From NCBI GenBank assembly GCA_023259175.1, contig JAHFQV010000016.1:7381-52159 (forward strand): a stretch of DNA of 44,779 bases, read 5' to 3'. Each line of letters begins with the position of its first letter. The stretch's first letter is position 1. Made by a program: the position numbers and the translations under genes. Positions 17,796 through 27,561 of this stretch are shown in pieces. Below the pieces are notes generated by a model. The model did no database searches. It was not told the DNA's origin and saw only the letters and a program-made list of their open reading frames with translations. The DNA comes from Oxalobacteraceae bacterium (GTDB taxonomy: Bacteria; Pseudomonadota; Gammaproteobacteria; Burkholderiales; Burkholderiaceae_D).

Positions 17796-17829
17796 AAGGC
17801 CGCACCACTGATCATGGGCGCGGCTTTTT
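17796..17829 (+). terminator. Terminator after mucD
   Basis: GCCGC at 17799-17803 pairs with GCGGC at 17820-17824, extended outward by G-T and A-T pairs, with a 16-base loop and a five-T run. It plausibly ends the sigma-E operon transcript. Confidence 0.6.
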
Positions 17830-17878
17830 GCATTTATAATCGTGCATTCTCATTTTCCTCGAGTCGGCTAGGCTGCCT

Positions 17879-18145
17879 ATGGTGCATTTCACACTTTATT
17901 CACGAAGTTATTGCCATCTCTGTGAAGACATGCATCAACAATTGCTGGTCTTTGCGGCGGATTATCGCTTTACCGTGGAGGTGATTGATATTGATGAGCA
18001 AACAGAATATTTATCTCAATATGACGAACTTGTGCCGGTCTTGGTGGGCAAGAAAGTTGACCCAGCCAACCAAGCGCCAACACAATTGTGTCATTACTTT
18101 CTTGATCGTGGATTGGTAAAGGCATTTCTAGATGAAGCAAAATAA
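17879..18145 (+). CDS. Glutaredoxin-like protein (DUF836)
   Basis: An 88-residue thioredoxin-fold protein. It has a CxxC redox pair at Cys12 and Cys15 in YCHLCEDM and the LVPVLVGKK cis-proline strand. In many Burkholderiales this gene lies between mucD and lepA. Here lepA does not follow; the gene's last 14 bases overlap the longest reading frame of rnhB instead. Confidence 0.8.
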   Translation: MVHFTLYSRSYCHLCEDMHQQLLVFAADYRFTVEVIDIDEQTEYLSQYDELVPVLVGKKVDPANQAPTQLCHYFLDRGLVKAFLDEAK

Positions 18146-18164
18146 TCAGCAGGTGCCGCACACG

Positions 18165-18761
18165 ATGTCCTTGTTTGACTACGAAAACGAAGTGATCTGT
18201 GGGGTGGACGAAGCGGGGCGCGGCCCTTTGGCCGGCCCTGTCGTTGCGGCAGCGGTGATACTTGATCCGGCACGACCTATCGTCGGTTTGCGCGATTCAA
18301 AAAAACTCAGTGAAGCGCAGCGCGATGCGCTTGCACTCGAGATCAAAGAAAAAGCCTTGGCGTGGTCGGTTGCACAATGCTCAGAAAGCGAAATCGATAC
18401 GCATAATATCTTGCAAGCGACGATGCTTGCGATGCGTAGAGCAGTCGAGGGCTTGTCGATACAACCGAGCTTGGCCTTAATCGACGGCAATCGTTGTCCG
18501 GTGATGTCGATACGTTCCGAGGCGATTGTAAAGGGGGATGATAAAGTTCCCGCCATTTCTGCTGCTTCGATCCTAGCGAAAACGGCGCGCGATCATTTGC
18601 TGATGGCTTTGCATGAACAGTATCCGCAGTACGCTTTGGATCAGCATAAGGGGTATCCAACCGCCTTGCATTTAGCGCGCCTGAAACAATATGGTGTCTC
18701 GCCGATACACCGCCGCTCTTACGCACCTGTGCGCAACTTGTTAAACGAGGCGCAATCATGA
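18165..18761 (+). CDS. rnhB: Ribonuclease HII
   Basis: A 198-residue RNase HII from the ATG at 18165; the longer frame from 18132 overlaps the preceding gene and adds an unconserved leader. The metal-binding acid pair is Asp15-Glu16 in [12 protein letters not shown]. Further motifs are LRDSKKLS and LIDGN, then [26 protein letters not shown]. It removes RNA embedded in DNA. The stop overlaps the next gene's start by four bases. Confidence 0.95.
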   Translation: MSLFDYENEVICGVDEAGRGPLAGPVVAAAVILDPARPIVGLRDSKKLSEAQRDALALEIKEKALAWSVAQCSESEIDTHNILQATMLAMRRAVEGLSIQPSLALIDGNRCPVMSIRSEAIVKGDDKVPAISAASILAKTARDHLLMALHEQYPQYALDQHKGYPTALHLARLKQYGVSPIHRRSYAPVRNLLNEAQS

Positions 18762-19543
18762 AGCACATCAGCTCACGCGACAATAAACTTTTTAAGGAAT
18801 TGAAAGACTTAGCAAGTCAGGCGGCGACTCGAAAAAAATTGGGTAAAAGTATTTTAGATGGCGTACATCTTTGTCAGGCTTTTCTCGAACGCTGCGGTGC
18901 GCCAGAAATCTTAGTGGTCGCTGAATCGGCTTTGCAGATCGAGGAAGTCAAGCGCATCTGCCTTGCTGCCGAAAAGCGCGGTGCGCAGGCGATCAGCTTT
19001 CCCGACGCGCTGTTTCAAAATCTAAGTCAGGTTGAAAATGGGATTGGTCTAGCCTTTGTCGTCCCCACTCCAAAACCGGTTTGGTCGGGTGCGCTTACTG
19101 CGAATGCAGTGGTGTTAGATGGCGTTCAAGACCCGGGCAATTTGGGGTCGATTTTAAGAAGTGCAGCGGGCGCGGGGATTCAAACGATATTCTGCGGTGT
19201 CGGCACGGCAAGCGCATGGTCGCCTAAAGTGCTGCGGGCGGGTATGGGCGCCCATTTTTTGCTGACTATTTTTGAAGCCGTCGACTTACCGGGCTTGCTA
19301 GCAGCCACAAATATTCCCATCCTCGCCACCAGTTCGCACACGCAGACTACGATTTATCAAGTCGATTTGCGGCAAGCGCACGTATGGTTGTTTGGGCACG
19401 AGGGGCAAGGCGTTTCGCCTGAATTAATGGCCTTGGCGAGCCAGCAAGTGACGATACCGCAAAACCCTGCGCTCGAATCGCTCAATGTTGCCGCGAGTGC
19501 TGCGATTTGTTTTTTTGAGCAAGTTCGGCAAAACCTAGACTAA
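18758..19543 (+). CDS. SpoU-family RNA 2'-O-methyltransferase
   Basis: A 261-residue SPOUT methyltransferase. The N-terminal SpoU substrate-binding domain is about residues 1-95. The catalytic knot is marked by [34 protein letters not shown] and [18 protein letters not shown], the three SpoU motifs. The target is probably 23S rRNA or tRNA 2'-O-ribose; the exact nucleotide cannot be told. It is coupled to rnhB through an ATGA overlap, and converges with ppsR. Confidence 0.9.
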   Translation: MKHISSRDNKLFKELKDLASQAATRKKLGKSILDGVHLCQAFLERCGAPEILVVAESALQIEEVKRICLAAEKRGAQAISFPDALFQNLSQVENGIGLAFVVPTPKPVWSGALTANAVVLDGVQDPGNLGSILRSAAGAGIQTIFCGVGTASAWSPKVLRAGMGAHFLLTIFEAVDLPGLLAATNIPILATSSHTQTTIYQVDLRQAHVWLFGHEGQGVSPELMALASQQVTIPQNPALESLNVAASAAICFFEQVRQNLD

Positions 19544-19576
19544 ACCAAGATTATACAGGGCGCTCAAGTTTCGGAA

Positions 19577-20422
19577 TCATAAGCGTGAATCAGGTTTGAT
19601 CTCTTGCAAAATAGTGGTCGCAATTTCTTCGATGGATTTTGCGGTGGAAGACAGCCATCGTATGTTCTCGCGTTTCATCATTGCTTCAGCCTCATTGACT
19701 TCATAACGACAATTTTCTAAGGAAGCATATTTGCTGCCGGGTCGGCGTTCATTTCGAATTTCGGAAAGTCGCTCAGGCGCAATGCTCAAACCAAAAATTT
19801 TACCCTTAAATCCAGGTAGGGCGGAGGGCAACTTGCCGCGTTCGAAATCATCTGGAATTAGCGGATAATTTGCTGCTTTTATCCCGTATTGCATTGCCAA
19901 ATATAAGGTTGTAGGTGTCTTTCCTGAACGCGAAACGCCGACTAAAATGACATCGGCGAGCGCTAGATTTTTATGCGACTGTCCATCGTCGTGAGCTAAG
20001 GAAAAATTAATCGCCTCTATGCGATTTTTGTATTCCTCAGTGTCGGCAATATTGTGACTACGCCCCACAGTATGGGTGGATTTAATGCCAAGTTCATCCT
20101 CAAGTGGCGCGACAAAGGTTTGGATTAAATCCATATGCAAGCCTTTGGAGCGAAAAATGACATGCGCCAGTTCTGGTTTGACTAGGGTGGAAAAGACGAT
20201 AGGGCGGTTGCCGGTACTGGTAAAAGCTTCGTTGATACGGCGCACGGCTTCTTCGGCTTTTTCGACCGTATCGACGAAAGGTAAGCGAACTTGCTTGAAC
20301 TTCAAATCAAACTGCGTGATGACCGAATGGCCAAAGGCTTCCGCCGTGATACCCGTTCCATCGGAGACGAAAAATACGGTGCGGTTGGCAGGTGGTAGCG
20401 AAACTAGGTTGGATACTGTCAT
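19577..20422 (-). CDS. ppsR: PEP synthase regulatory kinase/phosphorylase
   Basis: A 281-residue DUF299 protein (YdiA family). It has the P-loop [15 protein letters not shown] and the N-terminal [18 protein letters not shown]. Family members inactivate PEP synthase by ADP-dependent phosphorylation of a threonine next to the catalytic histidine, and reactivate it by phosphorolysis. It is divergent from ppsA, its expected target. The match is full length. Confidence 0.95.
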   Translation of the reverse strand: MTVSNLVSLPPANRTVFFVSDGTGITAEAFGHSVITQFDLKFKQVRLPFVDTVEKAEEAVRRINEAFTSTGNRPIVFSTLVKPELAHVIFRSKGLHMDLIQTFVAPLEDELGIKSTHTVGRSHNIADTEEYKNRIEAINFSLAHDDGQSHKNLALADVILVGVSRSGKTPTTLYLAMQYGIKAANYPLIPDDFERGKLPSALPGFKGKIFGLSIAPERLSEIRNERRPGSKYASLENCRYEVNEAEAMMKRENIRWLSSTAKSIEEIATTILQEIKPDSRL

Positions 20423-20622
20423 GGTTAGATTTTAGAAGTGTGAACTTGAATCGAAATTCTAATATATTAATAAAAATAACTTCAGAATTCGATTTCATTG
20501 TAAGTTTTTTGCAGCGCACAAGGTAAAATGGCGGATCATTATTGCAGGCAACAGAATAACAAAAAATCGGCTTGCCCGCGACGCAGTGCGAAAGATTTCT
20601 TATCATCAAAAAAGAGGTTGTT

Positions 20623-23052
20623 ATGTCTAACGCAGCACAAGTAGAGGCCAGTCACAGTAGTGTCTATGTCGCCTCGTTTGAACACTTACGGATGAGCGAT
20701 GTCGAATCCGTGGGCGGCAAAAATGCATCTCTCGGCGAAATGATTAGCCAGCTCGCACAAGCCGGCGTGAGAGTGCCAGGCGGTTTTGCCACGACCGCAC
20801 AAGCTTTTCGTGATTTTTTATCTTACAGTGAAAATGGAGGAATTCCATTAGCGCAGCGGATTGCGGATCGTTTAGTTGGCCTTGATATTGAAGATGTCAA
20901 AGCGCTGGCGAAGGCGGGTGCTGAAATTCGCCAATGGATTATCGATACGCCTTTCCAGCCACGCTTACAACAAGAAATCGACAGTTTTTATCAGCGCTTG
21001 GTGGCCGATTCGAACGCCGAAATGTCTTTTGCTGTGCGTTCCTCGGCGACCGCTGAAGATTTGCCCGATGCTTCTTTTGCGGGACAACAAGAAACGTTTT
21101 TGAACGTCGTCGGTATTGATAATGTACTCGAAGCGATGAAGCATGTTTTCGCGTCTTTATACAATGATCGAGCGATTTCCTATCGCGTACATAAAGGTTT
21201 CACCCATGCAGAAGTAGCTTTGTCGGCGGGCGTGCAGCGTATGGTGCGTTCCGATTTGGGTGCGGCTGGTGTGATGTTTACCATCGACACTGAATCAGGC
21301 TTTAAAGATGTGGTCTTCATTACCTCGAGTTATGGGCTGGGTGAAACCGTTGTGCAAGGTGCGGTTAATCCAGATGAATTTTATGTCCATAAACCGATGC
21401 TAGAGCAAGGTAAATTACCTGTGATTCGTCGCAATATCGGTTCGAAATTGATCAAGATGGAATTTACTAATGAAGCGAAAGCGGGACGTTCAGTAAAAAC
21501 GGTGGATGTGCCCATTGAGCAGCGCAATCGTTATTCGCTTGATGACAAGGAAGTCTTGGAGTTGGCTCGCTACGCAGTCATTATCGAAAAACATTATGGC
21601 CGCCCTATGGATATTGAATGGGGTAAGGACGGTCGCGATGGTCAACTTTATATTTTGCAAGCGCGTCCAGAGACCGTTAAGTCACAGCAAAAAGCCAGCG
21701 ATGCACAGCAACGCTTTAAACTCAAAGGAACGGGTACAGTCTTAGTTTCGGGGCGCGCGATTGGTCAAAAAATTGGCGCTGGACGTGTGCGCGTGATTCA
21801 CGATCCATCTGAAATGGAAAAGGTGCAACCGGGTGACGTGTTGGTGGCGGATATGACCGACCCGAATTGGGAACCCGTGATGAAACGCGCTTCGGCGATT
21901 GTGACAAATCGTGGTGGACGTACTTGCCATGCTGCGATCATTGCGCGTGAGTTGGGTGTACCTGCTGTGGTCGGCTGCGGTGATGCAACTGAAATTTTAA
22001 AAGACGGCACGCTGGTGACGGTATCCTGTGCTGAAGGTGACGAAGGAAAGATTTACGACGGACTCTTGGAAACGGAAGTGACTGAAGAAATTCGTGGGGA
22101 TCTGCCGAAATTGCCTTTGAAGATTATGCTTAATGTGGGCAATCCTCAACTTGCTTTTGATTTTCAATCGGTGCCCAATGAGGGTGTAGGTTTAGCACGC
22201 TTGGAATTTATCATTAACAATAATATTGGCGTGCATCCGAAAGCGATATTGGAATATCCGAATATCGATGCTGACCTCAAAAAAGCAGTTGAATCCGTGG
22301 CGCGTGGTCATGCTTCACCCAAGGCTTTTTATGTTGATAAATTGGCGGAAGGTGTGGCGACCATTGCGGCTGCTTTTTGGCCTAAAAAAGTGATCGTTCG
22401 ACTCTCCGATTTCAAGTCGAATGAATACAAAAAATTGATAGGCGGAACACGTTACGAACCCGATGAAGAAAATCCGATGTTAGGATTCCGTGGTGCAGCG
22501 CGTTATTTGGCGAATGACTTTGCAGAGTCCTTTGAAATGGAATGCGTCGCCATGAAACGGGTGCGCAATGACATGGGTTTGACCAACGTGGAAATCATGG
22601 TGCCTTTCGTGCGTACCTTGGGACAAGCGGAAAAAGTCGTTCATTTGCTGGAAAAAAATGGACTGCGGCGTGGTGAGAATGGTCTGCGTTTAATTATGAT
22701 GTGTGAGGTACCGTCGAACGCGATTTTGGCAGAACAATTCCTCGAATTCTTTGATGGTTTTTCGATAGGATCGAATGATTTAACGCAATTGACTTTGGGT
22801 TTAGATCGCGATTCTGGAATGGAATTATTGGCTGCTGATTTTGATGAGCGTGACCCCGCGGTGAAAGCATTGTTGTCGCGGGCGATTACAGCTTGCCGTA
22901 ACGCAGGCAAATATGTGGGTATTTGCGGTCAGGGCCCTTCCGATCATCCTGATTTTGCGGAGTGGCTTATGGCCGAAGGCATCGAATCGATCTCCTTGAA
23001 TCCAGACTCGGTGATCGATACTTGGAAACAATTGGCGAGTGTGAAAAAGTAA
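20623..23052 (+). CDS. ppsA: Phosphoenolpyruvate synthase
   Basis: An 809-residue PEP synthase converting pyruvate, ATP and water to PEP, AMP and phosphate. It has the N-terminal ATP-grasp nucleotide domain, a central phosphohistidine domain ([15 protein letters not shown], with His436 phosphorylated and Thr434 the expected PpsR target) and a C-terminal TIM barrel ending in the ICGQGPSD motif with catalytic Cys768. The start is the ATG at 20623 with GAGG upstream; the longer frame starts with a TTG in the leader. It is the first gluconeogenic step. Confidence 0.97.
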   Translation: MSNAAQVEASHSSVYVASFEHLRMSDVESVGGKNASLGEMISQLAQAGVRVPGGFATTAQAFRDFLSYSENGGIPLAQRIADRLVGLDIEDVKALAKAGAEIRQWIIDTPFQPRLQQEIDSFYQRLVADSNAEMSFAVRSSATAEDLPDASFAGQQETFLNVVGIDNVLEAMKHVFASLYNDRAISYRVHKGFTHAEVALSAGVQRMVRSDLGAAGVMFTIDTESGFKDVVFITSSYGLGETVVQGAVNPDEFYVHKPMLEQGKLPVIRRNIGSKLIKMEFTNEAKAGRSVKTVDVPIEQRNRYSLDDKEVLELARYAVIIEKHYGRPMDIEWGKDGRDGQLYILQARPETVKSQQKASDAQQRFKLKGTGTVLVSGRAIGQKIGAGRVRVIHDPSEMEKVQPGDVLVADMTDPNWEPVMKRASAIVTNRGGRTCHAAIIARELGVPAVVGCGDATEILKDGTLVTVSCAEGDEGKIYDGLLETEVTEEIRGDLPKLPLKIMLNVGNPQLAFDFQSVPNEGVGLARLEFIINNNIGVHPKAILEYPNIDADLKKAVESVARGHASPKAFYVDKLAEGVATIAAAFWPKKVIVRLSDFKSNEYKKLIGGTRYEPDEENPMLGFRGAARYLANDFAESFEMECVAMKRVRNDMGLTNVEIMVPFVRTLGQAEKVVHLLEKNGLRRGENGLRLIMMCEVPSNAILAEQFLEFFDGFSIGSNDLTQLTLGLDRDSGMELLAADFDERDPAVKALLSRAITACRNAGKYVGICGQGPSDHPDFAEWLMAEGIESISLNPDSVIDTWKQLASVKK

Positions 23053-23070
23053 AATTTTGAGATGAAGGCA

Positions 23071-23112
23071 AAAAGCGCGAAAGGATTTTAAATAATCCTC
23101 GCGCTTTTTTGT
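23071..23112 (+). terminator. Strong terminator after ppsA
   Basis: A stem of GCGCG (23075-23079) with CGCGC (23100-23104), flanked by A and T runs that also pair, and an inner GGATT/AATCC stem (23083-23087 with 23094-23098). Six T follow. A clear intrinsic terminator. Confidence 0.88.
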
Positions 23113-23194
23113 TTTTGGAGGTCATTTTTAATTCAAATTACCGGTGACAAGATACAAATTATATTGCACACTTGCTTAATACTAAGGAGGCAAA

Positions 23195-23629
23195 ATGGAA
23201 ACATGGCAAATATGGTTGGCTTTGGCTGGTCTAGTCGTTATTCTAGAATTGATGACGGGCACTTTTTATTTATTAATGATTGCTATCGGCCTGTGTGCAG
23301 GCGCTTTGCTTGCGTTTTTGCATGCGACATTTTCATGGCAAATGTTAGTTGCTGCGATCGTCGGTGCTGGCACGACCAGTTTGTTACATCGGAGTCGATT
23401 TGGCTTGAGCGCACGACGTAATGCAGCGCGTGATCCGAACATCCATATCGATATTGGGCAAACGCTGCAAGTGGATGAATGGCAGGCGCGCGGTGATGGC
23501 CTGTTTGTCGCCAGAGTCAAGTATCGCGGTGCGATGTGGGATGTAGAGTTGCGTCAGGCTCAGGCGCATTCCGGGCAATTCTTAATCAGTGAAATGAATG
23601 GCAGCCGCTTGATTGTTCAGGCAGTTTAA
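23195..23629 (+). CDS. NfeD-like membrane protein
   Basis: A 144-residue NfeD-family protein. The N-terminal half has two or three membrane helices (METWQIWLALAGLVVILELMTGTFYLLMIAIG and the following hydrophobic run). The C-terminal OB-fold domain begins near DIGQTLQVDEW. It is a partner of SPFH/stomatin proteins and is encoded immediately upstream of one. A very strong SD, AAGGAGG, precedes the ATG. Confidence 0.9.
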   Translation: METWQIWLALAGLVVILELMTGTFYLLMIAIGLCAGALLAFLHATFSWQMLVAAIVGAGTTSLLHRSRFGLSARRNAARDPNIHIDIGQTLQVDEWQARGDGLFVARVKYRGAMWDVELRQAQAHSGQFLISEMNGSRLIVQAV

Positions 23630-23669
23630 ATCTTAATTTAATCGACAAAAATATCTAGTAAGGGAAATT

Positions 23670-24593
23670 ATGGAAACCTCGACGTTAGTAGTCGTTATTT
23701 TGTTTGTGATGGCTTTGGTATTTATCGTTAAAACAGTGAAGGTCGTACCGCAGCAAGATGCGTGGGTCGTGGAAAGATTGGGGCGTTATCACGCTACCTT
23801 GGGGCCAGGTCTTAATATCGTTGTGCCGTTTGTAGATCGTGTCGCTTACAAACATGTGCTGAAAGAGATTCCCCTTGATGTACCACCGCAGGTGTGTATT
23901 ACGAGAGACAATACCCAGCTACAAGTGGACGGTATTCTTTATTTTCAAATTACCGACGCGATGCGCGCTTCGTATGGCTCTTCTAATTACATCGCTGCAA
24001 TCACTCAGTTGGCGCAAACCACTTTGCGTTCCGTGATTGGTAAAATGGAGCTCGATAAAACTTTTGAGGAGCGCGATCATATCAACACCACCATCGTCAA
24101 CGCGATTGATGAATCGGCAGCTAATTGGGGCGTTAAGGTTTTACGTTACGAGATTAAAGATTTAACGCCGCCGAAAGAAATTTTGCATGCGATGCAAGCG
24201 CAAATTACGGCCGAACGTGAAAAGCGCGCCTTGATTGCCGCATCAGAAGGGCGTAAGCAGGAGCAAATTAATATTGCGTCCGGTGAGCGTGAAGCTGCCA
24301 TTGCCAGATCAGAAGGCGAGATGCAAGCCTCCGTCAATCGTGCGCAGGGTCAGGCTGCGGCAATCTTGGCCATTGCCGAAGCGAGTGCCGAAGCGATCCG
24401 TAAAACAGCTTCTGCGATCCGTGAGCCCGGTGGTGAAAATGCCGTGAACTTGAAGGTGGCAGAGCAATATGTAGCCGCATTTGCGAATTTGGCGAAGACG
24501 AATAATTCCATTATCGTGCCGGCCAATATGAGCGATATGAGCGGCCTAATCGCGAGCGCATTGCAGGTGGTAAAGTCGCAGAAATCAGTCTAG
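23670..24593 (+). CDS. SPFH/band-7 membrane protein (QmcA-like)
   Basis: A 307-residue stomatin-like protein. It has an N-terminal membrane helix (about 5-20), then the band-7 domain starting at VPQQDAWVVERLGRYHATLGPG. A long Ala/Glu/Arg-rich coiled coil follows (about 185-260). Such proteins form ring assemblies in membrane microdomains and work with NfeD partners, encoded just upstream here. The gene converges on the diguanylate cyclase with a 34-base gap. Confidence 0.93.
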   Translation: METSTLVVVILFVMALVFIVKTVKVVPQQDAWVVERLGRYHATLGPGLNIVVPFVDRVAYKHVLKEIPLDVPPQVCITRDNTQLQVDGILYFQITDAMRASYGSSNYIAAITQLAQTTLRSVIGKMELDKTFEERDHINTTIVNAIDESAANWGVKVLRYEIKDLTPPKEILHAMQAQITAEREKRALIAASEGRKQEQINIASGEREAAIARSEGEMQASVNRAQGQAAAILAIAEASAEAIRKTASAIREPGGENAVNLKVAEQYVAAFANLAKTNNSIIVPANMSDMSGLIASALQVVKSQKSV

Positions 24594-24627
24594 GAACAAC
24601 ACTGATTCAGATCTCAACTTTCAACGC

Positions 24628-27396
24628 TCAACTCGCAGAAATGACATCATCCATTTGCTGAACTTTCTGCGATAAAATTTGTATGCTGCCTGCATTGGCT
24701 GCGTGGTGCGGTTGACGCATGACGCGATTATAAAATTCCTCTGACTGTCGTTCCGCCGTGTGGGCGATGCCGATGCAGGCATTGCGTCCGCTTTTCTTGA
24801 CCATATAGAGTCCTTGGTCGGCAAAATTAACCACTTGTGCCCAGGTGAGCAAATGCGGTTGATGAGGCAAGAAGGGGAAGCTGGCATAACCGACTGAACA
24901 AGTGCGTGAAGTTTCGACCTCATTCGTTAATAGAAATGGTGTGCTTGCAATTGTCTTTCGAATTCGTTCTGCAACAAGCGGCGCATCTTTTCGGTTGCAA
25001 GTGCGCGCTACGACTAAAAATTCTTCGCCTCCCCAGCGTATTAAATAATCGGATTCGCGGAACACGCTTTGCAAACGGTGGCGCATTTGCACCAGAACCA
25101 GATCTCCGCAAGCGTGACCGTAGGTGTCATTGATTGACTTAAAATGATCAATATCGACCATAAAAAAAACCATGTCTTCATCGCTAGGATTGTGCTCTTG
25201 AGGGGTTTGTAAATGGTCGTCATATGCACGTAACACGCGTGCGACATCGGCTTCGATATGCTGCAATAAAAAGCGTCGATTACGTAAGCCAGTTAAGGGG
25301 TCAGTAATGCTGACTTCTTCAAGTTGATTCTGTGTTTCGCGTAAGGTAGTTAAAGTCGCTTGCAATTGCTTATAGGCTGAAGCATTGTCCAGTGCGATAG
25401 CGCCGTAGGCGGCAAGCGTGCGCAAAATGGAACGTTCGCGTTCGCCGTATTGATGTGCGTGTATGGATTGAATGGACATCGCGCCCAATAATCGTTCGCC
25501 GATCAAGAGTGGCATGTACAGTAAGCTCAATGTTTCGATGGTGCCTGGTACGACGTAGTGATCTTGTGAACCTGATTCACGCTCGATTACAATTTCTTCG
25601 CGTTCACGGGCGCATCGTGCAAACGCGGACACCGGATGATCGATGGTCGTTTTAAAGTGTTCAAGCGGAACGCCGTTTTCCATGCCAAAGGCAAGTTGTA
25701 ATTCTTGACCATTGGGTTCTAATAAGCAGATACCGAAGCTGTTCGCTTCTAATAACTCGTTGACGTGTTTATGCAGTGCTTCGAACACCGTATCGACGTT
25801 TAAGTTGGCCGTGATTTCCCGTCCAATCAATCCTAAAGTTTCTAGGGTATTACTCGATTCTTGTAAGCTCGTCGCGCGGGTCGCTTCGGCTTGGGCTATG
25901 CGTCTGTGATGTTCGGCATCGGCGCGATGTCGCTCATTGTCGTAGCGTACTTGCATCGCGGTTGCGCGATTGCGTGCTTCGTTTAAACGCCGGTCTTCTT
26001 TTGCTTGCGCTGCGCGTTTGGAAAATTGATATGCGCTTTCGAAGTCGGATAGTTGGGCGTAATTATTGGCGATTTCATCGAGCAAATCAGCGGGAACGGT
26101 AATGCCACGTATGCTGGTGCAAAGCGTTAATGCTTGTAACAGATAATGCAGGGCGAGGTTAGGCGCTGTAACGATTTCGGTAGGGCTATGTAAGTAATTG
26201 CGCGATAGTTCGGCCAGCACGCGTAAGCACTTAATTTGCTCATCGATGTTTTCGTGTTGCCTCGCTACTTCCAGCGCGGCATGAATTTTGTCGCTGGTTT
26301 TGGGGTAGTCGCCAAGGCGACAATAGGCAATAGCTTGGCCACGCCAGCAGTCAGATAAAAAAATTGGCTCCTTGTGCTCAATAATTTTTTCGGCAGCGAC
26401 TTCAAAAAAGCCCAAAGCTTCATTCGGTAAATTGAGGTCGAGCGAGAGGTCGCCGAGATAGCACAGCGTGTGAGCAAAGGTTCTTGAGCCGGGAATTTTT
26501 TTCTGGATATTGAGTGATTCGACCAGTTTTTCTTTGGCATCGTCGTAACGCTCCAGTAGGCGTAATGCATTGCCAGTCTGGAGTAAAGCGGTTGCCAATG
26601 AGCTAGGCCAGTGATTACTACGCGCGGTAGCGAGCGCAATCTCATCCCATTCAAGTGCGGCATCAAGGTCGCCCAATGTTGCAAACGAATCGCCAGCATT
26701 GGTTGCCGCCAAAATGGCTTGCCGTATTTGCCCTGATTCATAGGCGGCGCGGTGGGCTTGAATGTGTAGGCGACAGGATTCACCCATGTCGCCAATTTTG
26801 TTGCAGACGATCGCTTTTGCGCTGGCTAACCAGGCTAATACGGTATTGGGGTAGATCTCAGTTACGTTGAAGTGTCGATAAATTTCAGCGGCAGTAAATT
26901 TGGGGTCGCGAATTGCGCCGTTGTGCAAGCTGCGTGCGAGTGCGATTTGCTGACGTTCGATGTCACCGCCGAAGCCATAATTCTCGATTGCCATGCGTAA
27001 GTATTGATCGCGTTTTTTGATTTGCCCAAAATCGCGGTAGATTGAGGTCAGTAAAAAAAAGCTGTCACCAACGGCCAATAAATCATTGATCTGTTCGAAT
27101 TCTTTCAGCGCGTCCATGGCGCATTGTTCGGCACTTTCTAATTCACCATTGAGCCAATGAACTTCACCGTGAATAAGTCCAATTCTGGCTAGGTTTCGGC
27201 GATACCAAGTGTCATCATTGCGGGCATGTTGTAGCAGTTCACGCGCTTCTTCCCCGAGGGCTAGCGCACGTTGGCAATTTCGCTGACGTAGATACCATGC
27301 CAATGGAATTAAAACCGCTAGGCGAGGGGTGCTTTCAAGTAACGAGAGTTTCGTCTCGAGAGCGAAAATTTCTTCATCTAGCGCGTATAAATCCAT
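24628..27396 (-). CDS. TPR-GAF-GGDEF diguanylate cyclase
   Basis: About 922 residues in three parts. First, a long alpha-helical N-terminal half with MalT-type TPR-like repeats (to about residue 470) and a coiled linker. Second, a GAF domain (about 520-670). Third, a GGDEF domain with an intact GGEEF active site at 789-793. An RESD inhibitory site lies five residues before it, so product inhibition by cyclic di-GMP is expected. It has no signal peptide and no EAL domain. I use the ATG at 27396; TTG and GTG starts lie two and three codons upstream. The signal sensed by the TPR or GAF part is unknown. Confidence 0.9.
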   Translation of the reverse strand: MDLYALDEEIFALETKLSLLESTPRLAVLIPLAWYLRQRNCQRALALGEEARELLQHARNDDTWYRRNLARIGLIHGEVHWLNGELESAEQCAMDALKEFEQINDLLAVGDSFFLLTSIYRDFGQIKKRDQYLRMAIENYGFGGDIERQQIALARSLHNGAIRDPKFTAAEIYRHFNVTEIYPNTVLAWLASAKAIVCNKIGDMGESCRLHIQAHRAAYESGQIRQAILAATNAGDSFATLGDLDAALEWDEIALATARSNHWPSSLATALLQTGNALRLLERYDDAKEKLVESLNIQKKIPGSRTFAHTLCYLGDLSLDLNLPNEALGFFEVAAEKIIEHKEPIFLSDCWRGQAIAYCRLGDYPKTSDKIHAALEVARQHENIDEQIKCLRVLAELSRNYLHSPTEIVTAPNLALHYLLQALTLCTSIRGITVPADLLDEIANNYAQLSDFESAYQFSKRAAQAKEDRRLNEARNRATAMQVRYDNERHRADAEHHRRIAQAEATRATSLQESSNTLETLGLIGREITANLNVDTVFEALHKHVNELLEANSFGICLLEPNGQELQLAFGMENGVPLEHFKTTIDHPVSAFARCAREREEIVIERESGSQDHYVVPGTIETLSLLYMPLLIGERLLGAMSIQSIHAHQYGERERSILRTLAAYGAIALDNASAYKQLQATLTTLRETQNQLEEVSITDPLTGLRNRRFLLQHIEADVARVLRAYDDHLQTPQEHNPSDEDMVFFMVDIDHFKSINDTYGHACGDLVLVQMRHRLQSVFRESDYLIRWGGEEFLVVARTCNRKDAPLVAERIRKTIASTPFLLTNEVETSRTCSVGYASFPFLPHQPHLLTWAQVVNFADQGLYMVKKSGRNACIGIAHTAERQSEEFYNRVMRQPHHAANAGSIQILSQKVQQMDDVISAS

Positions 27397-27561
27397 AGTC
27401 ACCAACCCTAATGGAAAATCTCGGATTTTTTGAAGCTTGCTTTTCGCAATTTAGCACAAAGATTTTCTTGGTGAAACAGTTTAATGTTTTTTTGCGGATA
27501 AAATTTTCAAAATTTGTTTGTTTTTGGGAAAAAAAATTCAGGTTTCTGGCTTAAATCTCGG

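Noticed and set aside
20572-20622. Longer ppsA frame beginning with TTG at 20572
   Set aside because: The ATG at 20623 has an SD, and the extra residues have no counterpart in the family.
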